Of a stretch of DNA of 64,000 bases, positions 48,627-59,195 are shown piece by piece. Source of the DNA: Castellaniella daejeonensis. GTDB lineage: Bacteria > Pseudomonadota > Gammaproteobacteria > Burkholderiales > Burkholderiaceae_B. The notes under the pieces were generated by a model, which did no database searches, had not been told where the DNA came from, and saw only the letters and a program-made list of their open reading frames with translations. The stretch spans positions 124,001-188,000 of the forward strand of contig NZ_BAAAFN010000006.1 of assembly GCF_039523555.1 (NCBI RefSeq), given 5' to 3'. Each line of letters begins with the position of its first letter. Within the stretch, counting starts at the first letter, position 1. Made by a program: the position numbers and the translations under genes.

Positions 48627-49398
48627 GGGGCCAGGCTGAGAGGAATTCTTTCCAATGCGGCGCATCGAGCGCCGACAGTGTGTCGCGCACCAGGGCAAGC
48701 TCGGCCGCGTAGGCGGTGGCATCGAGCTCGCCCTTGATCAGGCGATAGCGGCAGTACACCAGCCAGGTATTGACCACGTCGGTCTCGCAGTAGTTGCGCA
48801 CGTGGTCGCGGTCCCCGGCATGCCAGGCCTGCCATACCTGGCCGCCGTCCATGTCGAGCTTGCCCGGAAAACCGCATAATTTGGCCAGCTGGTCCAGCGG
48901 CGCATTGGCGCGGCCGTTGAATTTTGCCAGCAGGTCCATCAGATCGATGTGGCGGGTGTGGTAGCGGTTCAGATAGTTGTTGAAGCGGAAGTCGCGGTCG
49001 TCTTCCCCGGTGTCCCAGTAGCGCGGCGCGGCCACGCCGTGGATCAGGCTGCGGTAGTGCAGGACCGGCAGGTCGAAGCCCGAGCCGTTCCAGCTGACCA
49101 GCGTGGGCGTGTAGTGGCCGATGGTCTTGAAGAATCCCGAGATCAGGACTTCCTCGGGATCGTCGGCCTGGCCCAGGGTGCGCACGCGAAAGCCCTGGTC
49201 GTCGCGGAACACGCAGCCGATGACGGCGATCTTCTGCAGGTGCAGCGGCAGGAAATCGTTGCCGTGGGTCTCGCGGCGCCGGGCCAGTGCGGCCTCGATG
49301 AGGGCGGCGTCATCGAGATCCGCCCATTCGGGGTTCAGGCGCCGCAGGCCGTCCGCATCCGGAATTGTTTCCAGGTCGAAGACCAGCGTCGGGATCAT
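48619..49398 (-). CDS. predicted 3'-5' exonuclease (PolB-like)
   Basis: A 259-residue DEDD-type exonuclease: 'MIPTLVFDLETIPDADGLRR' (ExoI, D-x-E), 'PTLVSWNGSGFDLPVL' (ExoII) and 'YCETDVVNTWLVYCRYRL' (ExoIII). It belongs to the PolB-like predicted exonuclease family. The ATG overlaps the nlpD stop as ATGA. It occupies the place where rpoS usually follows nlpD in related bacteria. Confidence 0.88.
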   Translation of the reverse strand: MIPTLVFDLETIPDADGLRRLNPEWADLDDAALIEAALARRRETHGNDFLPLHLQKIAVIGCVFRDDQGFRVRTLGQADDPEEVLISGFFKTIGHYTPTLVSWNGSGFDLPVLHYRSLIHGVAAPRYWDTGEDDRDFRFNNYLNRYHTRHIDLMDLLAKFNGRANAPLDQLAKLCGFPGKLDMDGGQVWQAWHAGDRDHVRNYCETDVVNTWLVYCRYRLIKGELDATAYAAELALVRDTLSALDAPHWKEFLSAWPHV

Positions 49399-50255
49399 CG
49401 CGGCGGCAGGTAGGACAAGGGGTTCACGGGCGTGCCACGGCGGCGGATCTCGAAATGCAGCCGCGGCGAGGTGGTGTCGCTCTGGCCCAGGGTGGCGATC
49501 TTGGCGCCCTTCTTCACGGACTCGCCGGTCTTGACCAGCAGGGACTGGTTGTGGGCGTAGGCCGTGATGAAACCGTTGCTGTGGCCCAGAAGGATCAGGT
49601 TGCCCAGGCCGCGCACGCCGTTGCCGGCGTACATGACCTTGCCTTCGGCGGCGGCCACCACGGGCGCCCCCACCGCGCCTTCGATGTCGATGCCCTTGGT
49701 GGTGGCGTTGAAGCCCTGGATGATCTTGCCGTTGCTGGGCCAGCCCCAGGAAATCACGCCCGCATCGCTGGCACGGGCCGCAGAAGTCTCGACCGGGGCC
49801 GAACCGGCCGAAGCGGCGCCTTCGCTGCTGGCCGGGGGCGTGGTCTTGACCGGAGACGTCGAGGCCGTCGAGCCGCCGGACGGCATCGGGGTACCACCGT
49901 CCAGGCGCAGGATCTGGCCGATGGCCAGCTGGGTGGGGTCGCTGATGTTGTTCAGCTGCGCCAGGCGGGAGACTTCCATGCCGTGATCCTGGGCGATCTT
50001 GTAGAGCGTATCGCCGGCGCGCACCACATACGTGCCCTTGGCCGGAGCCGTCGCGGCGGCGGATGCGGCGCTGCTGGAGTGATCGGCGACGGGTGCGCGC
50101 GCGGAGCGTGAAGCGCAGCCCGACAGGACGGCGGCCGACAGCAGGACGGTCAGCAGCAGTGCCGCTTTTGCCTTGGGACGGCAATGTGACAAGAGTCGCC
50201 CGGTGCGTGGCGATTGGGTGAACGGATCATCTGTCACCAGCGTCCCATCGAGCAT
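49395..50255 (-). CDS. nlpD: NlpD-type lipoprotein, amidase activator
   Basis: A 286-residue lipoprotein: signal with lipobox LSGC (about Cys47, after an unusually long N-terminus), LysM domain 'YVVRAGDTLYKIAQDHGMEV', Ser/Thr/Pro linker and a LytM/M23 domain ('GKIIQGFNATTKGIDIEGAV'). The catalytic His/Asp of active M23 peptidases is replaced (KGIDIEG rather than HxGxD), as in NlpD proteins that activate AmiC-type amidases. The start may be internal (for example nearer the hydrophobic stretch). Confidence 0.9.
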   Translation of the reverse strand: MLDGTLVTDDPFTQSPRTGRLLSHCRPKAKAALLLTVLLSAAVLSGCASRSARAPVADHSSSAASAAATAPAKGTYVVRAGDTLYKIAQDHGMEVSRLAQLNNISDPTQLAIGQILRLDGGTPMPSGGSTASTSPVKTTPPASSEGAASAGSAPVETSAARASDAGVISWGWPSNGKIIQGFNATTKGIDIEGAVGAPVVAAAEGKVMYAGNGVRGLGNLILLGHSNGFITAYAHNQSLLVKTGESVKKGAKIATLGQSDTTSPRLHFEIRRRGTPVNPLSYLPPR

Positions 50256-50268
50256 GTGGTTCTCCTAC

Positions 50269-51093
50269 TTAGGTCTGCGTGCCAGGACGCAGCGGTACGA
50301 ATCGGACATCTTCGAGCTCGATCCGGTGCCAGGAAGACGGACCGGTCCGCTCGATCAGAATCAGCCTCTGGTGCGCAGCGCCCACCGGGGCGATCAGGCG
50401 CGCACCCACGGCCAGTTGATGCAGCAAGGCTTCGGGGATTTTAACCCCCGCGGCGGCAACCACAATGCCGTCGAAGGGCGCGCGGTGTTCGAGACCCTGC
50501 ATGCCGTCGCCGAACGTGAGCCGCACCCGACCCCGGGAACGGCCCTGCGCCAGGTTCAGGCGCGCCTGCTCGTACAGGCCGCGCACGCGTTCGATCGCAT
50601 AGACCTCGGGCACGAACTGGGCCAGCACGGCGGCCTGGTAGCCGCAGCCGGCGCCGATCTCCAGGACCTTGCCCGGCGAGCGGCCGTCGCACATGACAGC
50701 CAGCATGTGCGCCACCACCCAGGGCTGGGATATCGTCTGGCCGTAGCCGATCGGCAGGGCGGCGTCCTCGTAGGCCCGGCTGGCCAGCCCCTGGTCCACG
50801 AAGAGGTGGCGCGGCACAGCCTGCATGGCCGACAGCACCCGCTCGTCGACGATGCCCTGCTCGCGCAGCCGATGCACCATCTGCAGGCGCAGCCGGTCCG
50901 AATTCAACCCCAGGTTGACGGTCTGCGCCGCCGGCGCCCGGGCCGCCGAGGACTGCGGCAGGGTGAAGGGGCGCGGACCATGGATGCGGGTATTGCTGTT
51001 GGCAGCCGAATAGCCGGGTCCCAGCGCGGACCCCGCCATGGCGCTGCGCGGGCTGCGGGACGGCTTGTCCAGCGGATGACGCGGCTTGTTCAT
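50269..51093 (-). CDS. pcm: protein-L-isoaspartate O-methyltransferase
   Basis: A 274-residue PIMT: 'HLFVDQGLASRAYEDAALPI' and 'GYGQTISQPWVVAHM' are signature blocks, and 'VLEIGAGCGYQAAVLA' is the SAM site. It repairs isoaspartyl damage. The N-terminus is about 60 residues longer than in E. coli, Ser/Pro/Ala-rich. 13 bases before nlpD, 16 after surE. Confidence 0.93.
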   Translation of the reverse strand: MNKPRHPLDKPSRSPRSAMAGSALGPGYSAANSNTRIHGPRPFTLPQSSAARAPAAQTVNLGLNSDRLRLQMVHRLREQGIVDERVLSAMQAVPRHLFVDQGLASRAYEDAALPIGYGQTISQPWVVAHMLAVMCDGRSPGKVLEIGAGCGYQAAVLAQFVPEVYAIERVRGLYEQARLNLAQGRSRGRVRLTFGDGMQGLEHRAPFDGIVVAAAGVKIPEALLHQLAVGARLIAPVGAAHQRLILIERTGPSSWHRIELEDVRFVPLRPGTQT

Positions 51094-51109
51094 CGTGCCT
51101 CCGGGGTGC

Positions 51110-51856
51110 TCATCGATCTTCCATCCAGCGCGCGACCGTATCGATCCGCGCATGATCCGTGAGATCGACGCGCAACGGGGTCATCGACACCGCATGCGCT
51201 TCGACCGCGCCGAAATCCGTTTCGGGACCGCCATCGAGCGCCCGTCCCACCGGACCGATCCAGTACACAGTGTCGCCATAGGGCGTGGTGCTGCGGATGA
51301 CGGGCTCGGCCGGGTGACGCCGCCCCAGCCGCGTGGTGCGGAACCCCGCCAGGTCGCGGTAGGGCACCGCCGGGATGTTGACGTTCAGCAGCAGCGGCTC
51401 GCTCCAGGGCCGGTCGCGGAACCGCGACACCAGGTCGTGCGCCACGCGGGCCGCGCAATCCAGGTGGCGCCATTCCCGGTCCAGCAACGAGAGCGCCATG
51501 GACGGCACACCGAACAGATAGCCTTCCATCGCGGCAGCCACCGTGCCCGAATACAGCGTGTCGTCGCCCATGTTGGCGCCGTTGTTGATGCCGGAGACCA
51601 GCAGGTCCGGCCGGAACCCCAGCAGGCCCGTCAAGGCGACATGGACGCAATCCGAAGGCGTGCCGTTGACGAACCGGAAACCATTGGCCGCCTCGCGCAC
51701 CGTCAGGGGCCTGCGCAGCGTCAGCGAATTGGACGCGCCGCTGCAGTTGGTTTCGGGCGCCACCACCGTAACCTCGCCCAGCGGCCGCAACGCCGCGACC
51801 AGGGCTTCGATTCCCGCCGCGTTGTAACCATCGTCGTTGGACACCAGGATGCGCAT
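51110..51856 (-). CDS. surE: 5'-nucleotidase SurE
   Basis: A 248-residue enzyme: 'MRILVSNDDGYNAAGIEALV' has the metal-binding Asp8-Asp9, with 'NCSGASNSLTLRRPL', 'NGTPSDCVHVAL' and 'SGINNGANMGDDTLYSGTVA'. It dephosphorylates nucleoside monophosphates and polyphosphate. First gene of the six-gene minus-strand run. The frame extends to 52120, but ATG 51856 is the family start. Confidence 0.96.
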   Translation of the reverse strand: MRILVSNDDGYNAAGIEALVAALRPLGEVTVVAPETNCSGASNSLTLRRPLTVREAANGFRFVNGTPSDCVHVALTGLLGFRPDLLVSGINNGANMGDDTLYSGTVAAAMEGYLFGVPSMALSLLDREWRHLDCAARVAHDLVSRFRDRPWSEPLLLNVNIPAVPYRDLAGFRTTRLGRRHPAEPVIRSTTPYGDTVYWIGPVGRALDGGPETDFGAVEAHAVSMTPLRVDLTDHARIDTVARWMEDR

Positions 51857-52073
51857 TTTCTTCGTTCCCGCCTGAAACCGGATGGTGCGAATTGTACCCG
51901 GGGAAGGCCCGGCACCCGGCGAATCCAAGCAGGCCGGCGGCGGCGGGCGCAACGGCCGTGAAGGAGCCGGTCCGGATCCGCCGCTGCGCCCGGTTTGGTT
52001 CCCCCCTCCGGGGGTTCCCTTAAAATGGCGTCCATCATCCACCCCCAGCGGGCCGTCCCGCCGCCCTTTTGCC

Positions 52074-52715
52074 ATGAATCTCTTTGCCTCCGCCTTCGGC
52101 ATCGCCGCCGCCCTGTTCATCGGCTACCTGATGGGCTCCGTCTCCTTCGCCGTCGTGGTCAGCCGCGCCATGGGGCTGAAGGATCCGCGCAGCTTCGGTT
52201 CGGGCAATCCGGGGGCGACCAATGTGCTGCGCGGCGGCAACAAGTCGGCGGCAGTCCTGACCCTGATCGGCGACGCCGCCAAAGGCTGGCTGGCCGTGAC
52301 CCTGGCCGCCTGGGCGGCGCAGCGCGGGCTGCTGCCCGAAAGCGCGATCCCCCTGGCGGGGCTGGCGGCCTTCCTGGGGCACCTGTACCCGCTGTTCCTG
52401 GGCTTTCGCGGCGGCAAGGGCGTCGCCACGGCCCTGGGCGTGCTGCTGGCCCTGCAGCCCTGGCTTGCGCTGGCGACCGCGGCCACCTGGCTGATCGTGG
52501 CGCTGGTGACGCGATATTCGTCCCTGGCAGCCATCCTGGCGGCCATCTTCGCGCCGTTCTACTACATCCTGGGGGACAAGGTGGCCTGGCGCGCGGACGC
52601 GCTCACGATCTCGGTGATCGTGTTCATCAGCGTCCTGCTGCTGGCGCGCCACCGGGAAAACATCGCCCGCCTGCTGGCGGGCAAGGAAAGCCGCATCGGC
52701 TCGAAGAAGAAGTAG
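52074..52715 (+). CDS. plsY: acyl-phosphate glycerol-3-phosphate acyltransferase
   Basis: A 213-residue membrane enzyme with about five to six helices: 'YLMGSVSFAVVVSRAMGLKD', 'GSGNPGATNVLRGGNKSAAV' and 'LGHLYPLFLGFRGGKGVATA' are the three PlsY motifs. It starts phospholipid synthesis by acylating glycerol-3-phosphate. ATG 52074 is the family-typical start. Confidence 0.96.
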   Translation: MNLFASAFGIAAALFIGYLMGSVSFAVVVSRAMGLKDPRSFGSGNPGATNVLRGGNKSAAVLTLIGDAAKGWLAVTLAAWAAQRGLLPESAIPLAGLAAFLGHLYPLFLGFRGGKGVATALGVLLALQPWLALATAATWLIVALVTRYSSLAAILAAIFAPFYYILGDKVAWRADALTISVIVFISVLLLARHRENIARLLAGKESRIGSKKK

Positions 52716-52757
52716 GCGTTCGCCGGGCCGCACGGCCGCCCCGCCCGGCCTGGAGAA

Positions 52758-53804
52758 TCAGGCGACGCAGACGTCGCTCAGATCCCAGCGGGGACGCACG
52801 GCAAAGGCCGCATCACCGCGCAAGGCCTGCAGATCGATCAGGCCGGCCCGCGCCCGCTGCACGGCCGCCCAGGCGATCATCGCGCCATTGTCGGTACACA
52901 GCTGCAGGGGCGGGAAATACGCACGGCCGCCCAGGTCATCCAGTGCCTGGGTCAGGCGTGCGCGCAGATGCCGGTTGGCGCCCACGCCGCCCGCCACCAC
53001 CAGGGTCTTCAACCCCGTGCGGCGCAAGGCCTGCAGGGATTTTGACGCCAATACGTCGACGATGGCTGCCTCGGTGGAGGCCGCCAGGTCGGCACGGGCC
53101 TTGTGACCGGTGGCGTCACCCTCGTCCTGCAAGGCCCGCATGCGGGTCAGCACGGCCGTCTTCAGGCCGCTGAAGCTGAAATCCAGGTCGCCGCTGTGCA
53201 TCATGGGACGCGGCAGCGCGTATGCCCCGGGATCGCCGTCCTGCGCCAGGCGCGACAATTCCGGCCCGCCCGGATAGCCCAGGCCCAGCAGCTTGGCGCT
53301 CTTGTCGAAAGCCTCGCCCGCCGCATCGTCCAGGGTTTCGCCCAGCAACTCGTAGCGCCCCACGCCGTCGACCCGCATCAGCTGCGTGTGTCCGCCCGAC
53401 ACGAGCAGGGCCACGAACGGGAAATCGGGCGCCTCGTCGGCCAGCAGTGGCGACAGCAGGTGGCCTTCCAGGTGATGGATGGGGATGGCGGGCAAATCCT
53501 GCGCCCAGGCATAGGCCCGGGCGAAACCGGCCCCCACCAGCAAGGCGCCGGCCAGGCCGGGGCCGGCCGTGTAGGCCACGGCGTCGAGGTCGCGAGGCCG
53601 CACGCCCGCCTCGTCCAGGACCTGGCGGGTGAGCGGCACGATGCGGCGGATATGGTCGCGCGAGGCCAGTTCCGGCACCACGCCGCCGTAGTCGCGGTGC
53701 ATGGCGATCTGGCTGTGCAGGGCATGCGCGAGCAGGCCGCGTTCGGTGCATGCCACGGCCACGCCGGTCTCGTCGCAGGAGCTCTCGAATCCAATGATCA
53801 GCAT
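52758..53804 (-). CDS. tsaD: tRNA N6-threonylcarbamoyladenosine transferase subunit TsaD
   Basis: A 348-residue ASKHA protein: 'MLIIGFESSCDETGVAVACT', iron-binding 'IPIHHLEGHLLSPLL' (His-x3-His), 'ALLVSGGHTQLMRV' and 'MHSGDLDFSFSGLKTAV'. It works with TsaB/C/E to make t6A37 in tRNA. Convergent with plsY; start 53804 preferred over 53894. Confidence 0.96.
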   Translation of the reverse strand: MLIIGFESSCDETGVAVACTERGLLAHALHSQIAMHRDYGGVVPELASRDHIRRIVPLTRQVLDEAGVRPRDLDAVAYTAGPGLAGALLVGAGFARAYAWAQDLPAIPIHHLEGHLLSPLLADEAPDFPFVALLVSGGHTQLMRVDGVGRYELLGETLDDAAGEAFDKSAKLLGLGYPGGPELSRLAQDGDPGAYALPRPMMHSGDLDFSFSGLKTAVLTRMRALQDEGDATGHKARADLAASTEAAIVDVLASKSLQALRRTGLKTLVVAGGVGANRHLRARLTQALDDLGGRAYFPPLQLCTDNGAMIAWAAVQRARAGLIDLQALRGDAAFAVRPRWDLSDVCVA

Positions 53805-54040
53805 AGGGCGCCAGTTTACAGGAACCCCCGGCAAGGCTTCACATCCCGTACACCTGCCGTCTGCCTGGCGCAACCGGGAAAACAGCAGGCGCACAAGCAG
53901 GCCTGAAAGAGATTTAGAATGGCGAAGCTATAAAAGCGGCCCCCGCGCTGCGCCATCGCATGACCGGCGCAGTTTGCCCCAAGGGGCCGCCCGGCGGAAA
54001 ACAAGCAGTGAATATCGACGTCCACCCCAGAGGAGACATC

Positions 54041-55333
<1,293 letters not shown>

Positions 55334-55467
55334 TCCAAGGCGCGGGGCAGCCCCCACGGGCTGTTCCGCGCCTGAGCCGGCGGGCCGCTTGCAAATTCCC
55401 GGCCAGCCCCCATCTGCTCTGAACCGGGCGCGGCATCCTGCCGCCCCGATCCGACTCCGGAGCCCTC

Positions 55468-55848
55468 ATGAGCGTCATCGAACTCACCCAAGACACCTTC
55501 CAGGCCGCCACCCAGGCCGCCCAGCCCCTGATCATCGATTTCTGGGCGCCCTGGTGCGGCCCCTGCCGCCAGTTCGGCCCGACCTTCGAAGCCGCCGCCG
55601 GGCAGCATCCGGACGTCACCTTCGCCAAGATCAACACCGAAGAACAACCCGAGCTGGCCGCTGCCCTGCGCATCCGTTCGATTCCGACCCTGATGGTGTT
55701 CCGCGAAAACGTGCTGCTGTTCCAGCAGGCCGGGGCGCTGTCGGCATCGCAGCTGGAAGAACTCGTCACCCAGGTGAAGGCCGTGGACATGGCCCAGGTC
55801 CACGCGGAAATCGCCGCCCAGGAAAAGAACGGCACCACGACGCACTGA
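55468..55848 (+). CDS. thioredoxin-like protein
   Basis: A 126-residue thioredoxin fold: active site WCGPC in 'DFWAPWCGPCRQFGPTFEAA', cis-Pro in 'RIRSIPTLMVFREN', plus a C-terminal extension of about 18 residues. A thiol-disulfide reductase role is expected; it is slightly longer than TrxA and may be a second thioredoxin. Confidence 0.92.
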   Translation: MSVIELTQDTFQAATQAAQPLIIDFWAPWCGPCRQFGPTFEAAAGQHPDVTFAKINTEEQPELAAALRIRSIPTLMVFRENVLLFQQAGALSASQLEELVTQVKAVDMAQVHAEIAAQEKNGTTTH

Positions 55849-55852
55849 CGCC

Positions 55853-56437
55853 CTAGGACACCTGGAACCGGCCTTGCCCCCGGGTCAGGTCGGTGTGCAG
55901 GGTTTCCAAGGCCGCCACATCGGTGCGCGCCACCGCCAGGCGCCAGCGCACGCCGCGTTCGTCGAATTCCGCCTGCTCGATGCGCGCGCCGGCAGCCAGC
56001 AGGCGTGCCTGAACGCGATCCATGTCCGCATAGGGGCAATCGCACAGCACCTGGCATTCCTCGCGCAGTTCCACCCGGTCCGCCAGGCGCAGGCATTCGG
56101 CCGCCGTGCCGCCATAGGCCCGGGCCAGGCCGCCCGTCCCCAGCTTGATGCCGCCGAACCAGCGGATCACCAGCACCACCACGCGGTCGTAGCCCTGGGA
56201 TTCGATGGCCTGCAGGATCGGCCGACCGGCCGTGCCGCCCGGTTCACCGTCGTCGTGGAAGCGGTACAGCGCCCCGAAACGCCAGGCCCAGCAGTTATGC
56301 GTGGCCTGGGGATCCCGGGAAGCATCCAGGAAGGACTGGGCAGCCTCGGGGGCATCGATGGGCGCGGCCAGGGCCAGGAAGCGGCTCTTGCGGATGTCGG
56401 CCTCGTGCCGGGCCGCGGCGGTCAGCGTATGCGGCAT
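55853..56437 (-). CDS. yigZ: YigZ/IMPACT-family protein
   Basis: A 194-residue protein: 'EADIRKSRFLALAAPI' (KSxF), 'HNCWAWRFG', 'DDGEPGGTAGRPILQAIE' and 'VVVLVIRWFGGIKLGTGGLA'. This is the full UPF0029/IMPACT N-terminal signature plus a C-terminal ferredoxin-like domain. Possible role in translation control; not well defined. Ends five bases from the thioredoxin-like gene (convergent). Confidence 0.93.
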   Translation of the reverse strand: MPHTLTAAARHEADIRKSRFLALAAPIDAPEAAQSFLDASRDPQATHNCWAWRFGALYRFHDDGEPGGTAGRPILQAIESQGYDRVVVLVIRWFGGIKLGTGGLARAYGGTAAECLRLADRVELREECQVLCDCPYADMDRVQARLLAAGARIEQAEFDERGVRWRLAVARTDVAALETLHTDLTRGQGRFQVS

Positions 56438-56468
56438 GCCTGCGTCCCCGATGCGGATGACTGCGGGA

Positions 56469-58070
56469 CTAGGCCTCGATGCCCTGGGACTCGAGGTATT
56501 CCTCGTAGGTGCCCGGATAATCGTTCAGGCGGCCATCGGGCAGGATCTCGATCACCCGCGTCGCCACGCCCGACACGAACTGGCGGTCGTGCGAGACGAA
56601 CACCAGCGTGCCCTGGTACTGTTCCAGCGCGTACTGCAGGGATTCGATGGATTCCATGTCCAGGTGGTTGGTGGGCTCGTCCATCAGCATGACGTTGTGG
56701 CGGCCCAGCATCAGGCGGCCGAAGCTCATGCGGTTCTTTTCCCCGCCCGACAGCACGCGCACGGGCTTGGTGATTTCGTCGCCCGAGAACAGCAGCCGGC
56801 CCAGCACCGAGCGGATCGACTGATCCTCGTCGCCCGGCTGGCGATAGTCCGTCAGCCAGTCGAACAGATCGCGGTCGGAATCGAACTGGTCGGACACGTC
56901 CTGGGCCATGTAGCCGATGTCGGCATTTTCCGACCAGCGCACCGTGCCTTCGTCGGGCGGCAGGTTGCCGGCCAGCAGGCGCAGCAGGGTCGTCTTGCCC
57001 ACCCCGTTGGCGCCGATGATGGCAACCTTCTGCCCGGCCTCGATCATGGTGGTCAGGCCCCGGATGATGGGCCGGTCGTAGGACTTCGACAGATCCTCGA
57101 TGTGCACCGCCTGGCGGTGCAGGACCTTGTTGACCTCGAACCGGATGTAGGGATTCTGTCGCGAGGACGGCTTGACCTGCACGGTCTCGGCCTTGATGCG
57201 GTCGATCTGCTTCAGGCGGGACGTGGCCTGGCGCGACTTGGACTTGTTGGCGGCGAAACGGCGCACGAAGTCCTGCAGTTCGCTGACGCGTTCCTTGGCG
57301 CGCGCATTGGCGGCCAGCTGCCGCTCGCGCGCCTGAGTGGAGGCCAGCATGTAGTCGTCGTAGTTGCCCGGATACACACGCAATTCGCCGTAGTCCAGGT
57401 CGGCCATGTGGGTGCAGACGGCGTTCAGGAAATGGCGGTCGTGGCTGATGATGATCATCGTGCTGTCGTAGCCGTTGAGCACGTTTTCCAGCCAGCGGAT
57501 GGTGTTGATGTCCAGGTTGTTGGTGGGCTCGTCCAGCAGCAGCACATCGGGATTGGAGAACAGCGCCTGGGCCAGCAGCACGCGCAGTTTCCAGCCCGGG
57601 GCGATCTCGCGCATCGGCAGATTGTGCTGCTCGACGGGGATTTCCAGGCCCAGCAGCAGTTCTCCGGCACGGGCCTCGGCCGTGTAGCCGTCGTATTCGG
57701 CGAACTTGCCTTCCAGTTCGGCCGCGCGCATGTAGTCGTCCTCGGTCGCCTCGGGGTTCGCGTAGATGGCGTCCCGGTCGGTCATGGCCTTCCACATTTC
57801 GGCGTGGCCCATCATCACCACGTCCAGCACGCGCTCGTCCTCGAAGGCGAACTGATCCTGGCGCAGCTTGCCCAGCCGCACACCGGGCTCCAGCGCGACG
57901 TTGCCCGAGGTCGGTTCCAGGTCGCCGCCGATGATCTTCATCAGGGTGGACTTGCCCGAGCCATTGGCGCCGATGAGCCCGTACCGGTTGCCATCGCCGA
58001 ATTTGACGCTGACGTTCTCGAAAAGGGGCTTGGTGCCGAACTGGATGGTGAGGTTGTTGGTGGAGATCAC
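56469..58070 (-). CDS. ybiT: ABC-F ATPase (YbiT type)
   Basis: A 533-residue soluble protein with two ABC domains: Walker A 'GANGSGKSTLMKIIGG' and 'GANGVGKTTLLRLLAG', Walker B 'PDVLLLDEPTNNLDINTI' and 'VMLMDEPTNHLDMESIESL'. The signature is LSGGEKNR in the second domain, while the first has 'IAPGWKLRVLLAQAL', as in YbiT. The linker (about 245-310) is the ribosome-contacting arm. ABC-F proteins act on stalled ribosomes. Confidence 0.94.
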   Translation of the reverse strand: MISTNNLTIQFGTKPLFENVSVKFGDGNRYGLIGANGSGKSTLMKIIGGDLEPTSGNVALEPGVRLGKLRQDQFAFEDERVLDVVMMGHAEMWKAMTDRDAIYANPEATEDDYMRAAELEGKFAEYDGYTAEARAGELLLGLEIPVEQHNLPMREIAPGWKLRVLLAQALFSNPDVLLLDEPTNNLDINTIRWLENVLNGYDSTMIIISHDRHFLNAVCTHMADLDYGELRVYPGNYDDYMLASTQARERQLAANARAKERVSELQDFVRRFAANKSKSRQATSRLKQIDRIKAETVQVKPSSRQNPYIRFEVNKVLHRQAVHIEDLSKSYDRPIIRGLTTMIEAGQKVAIIGANGVGKTTLLRLLAGNLPPDEGTVRWSENADIGYMAQDVSDQFDSDRDLFDWLTDYRQPGDEDQSIRSVLGRLLFSGDEITKPVRVLSGGEKNRMSFGRLMLGRHNVMLMDEPTNHLDMESIESLQYALEQYQGTLVFVSHDRQFVSGVATRVIEILPDGRLNDYPGTYEEYLESQGIEA

Positions 58071-58178
58071 GGTGGCGGTGGTGAAAAAGTGAAGTCAAAG
58101 CAACCTGCTAGTTTAGCAGGTGGCCGCCTTCCAGCCCCCTGCCCTTCCGTATCGGGCAGCCCCCGGGCCGGACGCCGG

Positions 58179-59195
58179 TCAGTGGCCATGCTCCCGCAGC
58201 ACCAGGTGCGCCATGCCGTCTTCGGTGGCGATGCCCACGCGCGCACCCACCGGCAGGGTTGCCTTGACCTTCACGTGGCCATAAGGCAATCCCGTGACCA
58301 CCGGCACGCGCACCGTCTTGCGCAGCCAGCGCACCACCGCGTCCATGTCGTAGCCGTTGTCGTGCGGTGCCAGGCGATAGTCGGTGAACTGGCCCAGCAC
58401 GATGGCGTGCTGCTTGTCCAGGATTCCGGCATGCCACAGCTGGGTCAGCATCCGCTCGATGCGGAAGGGATGCTCGGAGACGTCCTCCAGGAACAGAATG
58501 CCGCCCCGGATGTCGGGCAGATAGGGAGTGCCGACCAGCGAGGCCACCATGGCCAGGTTGCCGCCCCATAGAATGCCGCGCGCATCCACCGGATCGGCAT
58601 CGGGGGATTCGAAGCTGAGGATTTCCAGTTCGCCCGACAGGGTTTCCTGGAACAGCGCCTGCGTCAGGTCGTCCACCTTCTTGCCGCCGAAATCGAAGAC
58701 CGCCGTGGGACCGGCCAGGCTGACGGCGCCCGTGCGCGCCAGCAGGGCCAGGTTGAAGACCGTGAAATCGCTCTGGCCGATGAAAGTCTTGCCGCTGTCG
58801 GCCACGGCCTGCCAGTCGATGTGGGGCAGCAGCCGGCTCAGGCCGTAACCGCCCCGGGTCGCCATGACGATCGGATGCTTCTGCTTCAGGGCGCGCTGGA
58901 TGCAGGCCAGGCGCTGCCTGTCGGTGCCGGCGAAGCGCTCGTGCACCGCCAGCGCCGTCCGGTCGACGGCCGTGCGAAAGCCCATGGCGCGCAGCCGCTG
59001 GGCGGCCAGGTCCAGCGCTTCCGGGTTGGCCACGGCGCCCGAGGGCGAGATCAGGTAGATGCCCGAAGGCTGCTCATGCACACCGTGCGCGCCGCAGTCC
59101 GGGTCGGCGCAGACCAGATGCGTGTGTTCGCCAGCCGCCACCGGGTGGGAATGCGATGACGAAGAGGCGGCGGAGGCAGGTTTCTGCTTGGGCAT
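58179..59195 (-). CDS. ldcA: LD-carboxypeptidase from possible internal start
   Basis: Within the fused frame, ATG 59195 (MPKQKPASAA) has AGGA ten bases upstream and would give a 338-residue LdcA. Domain marks: 'GIYLISPSGAVANPEAL', 'IVMATRGGYGLSRLLPHIDW' and 'ILFLEDVSEHPFRIERML'. LdcA removes the terminal D-Ala from murein tetrapeptides for recycling. A His/Cys-rich patch ('SHSHPVAAGEHTHLVCADPD', then CGAH) precedes the domain and is unusual. Confidence 0.6.
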   Translation of the reverse strand: MPKQKPASAASSSSHSHPVAAGEHTHLVCADPDCGAHGVHEQPSGIYLISPSGAVANPEALDLAAQRLRAMGFRTAVDRTALAVHERFAGTDRQRLACIQRALKQKHPIVMATRGGYGLSRLLPHIDWQAVADSGKTFIGQSDFTVFNLALLARTGAVSLAGPTAVFDFGGKKVDDLTQALFQETLSGELEILSFESPDADPVDARGILWGGNLAMVASLVGTPYLPDIRGGILFLEDVSEHPFRIERMLTQLWHAGILDKQHAIVLGQFTDYRLAPHDNGYDMDAVVRWLRKTVRVPVVTGLPYGHVKVKATLPVGARVGIATEDGMAHLVLREHGH

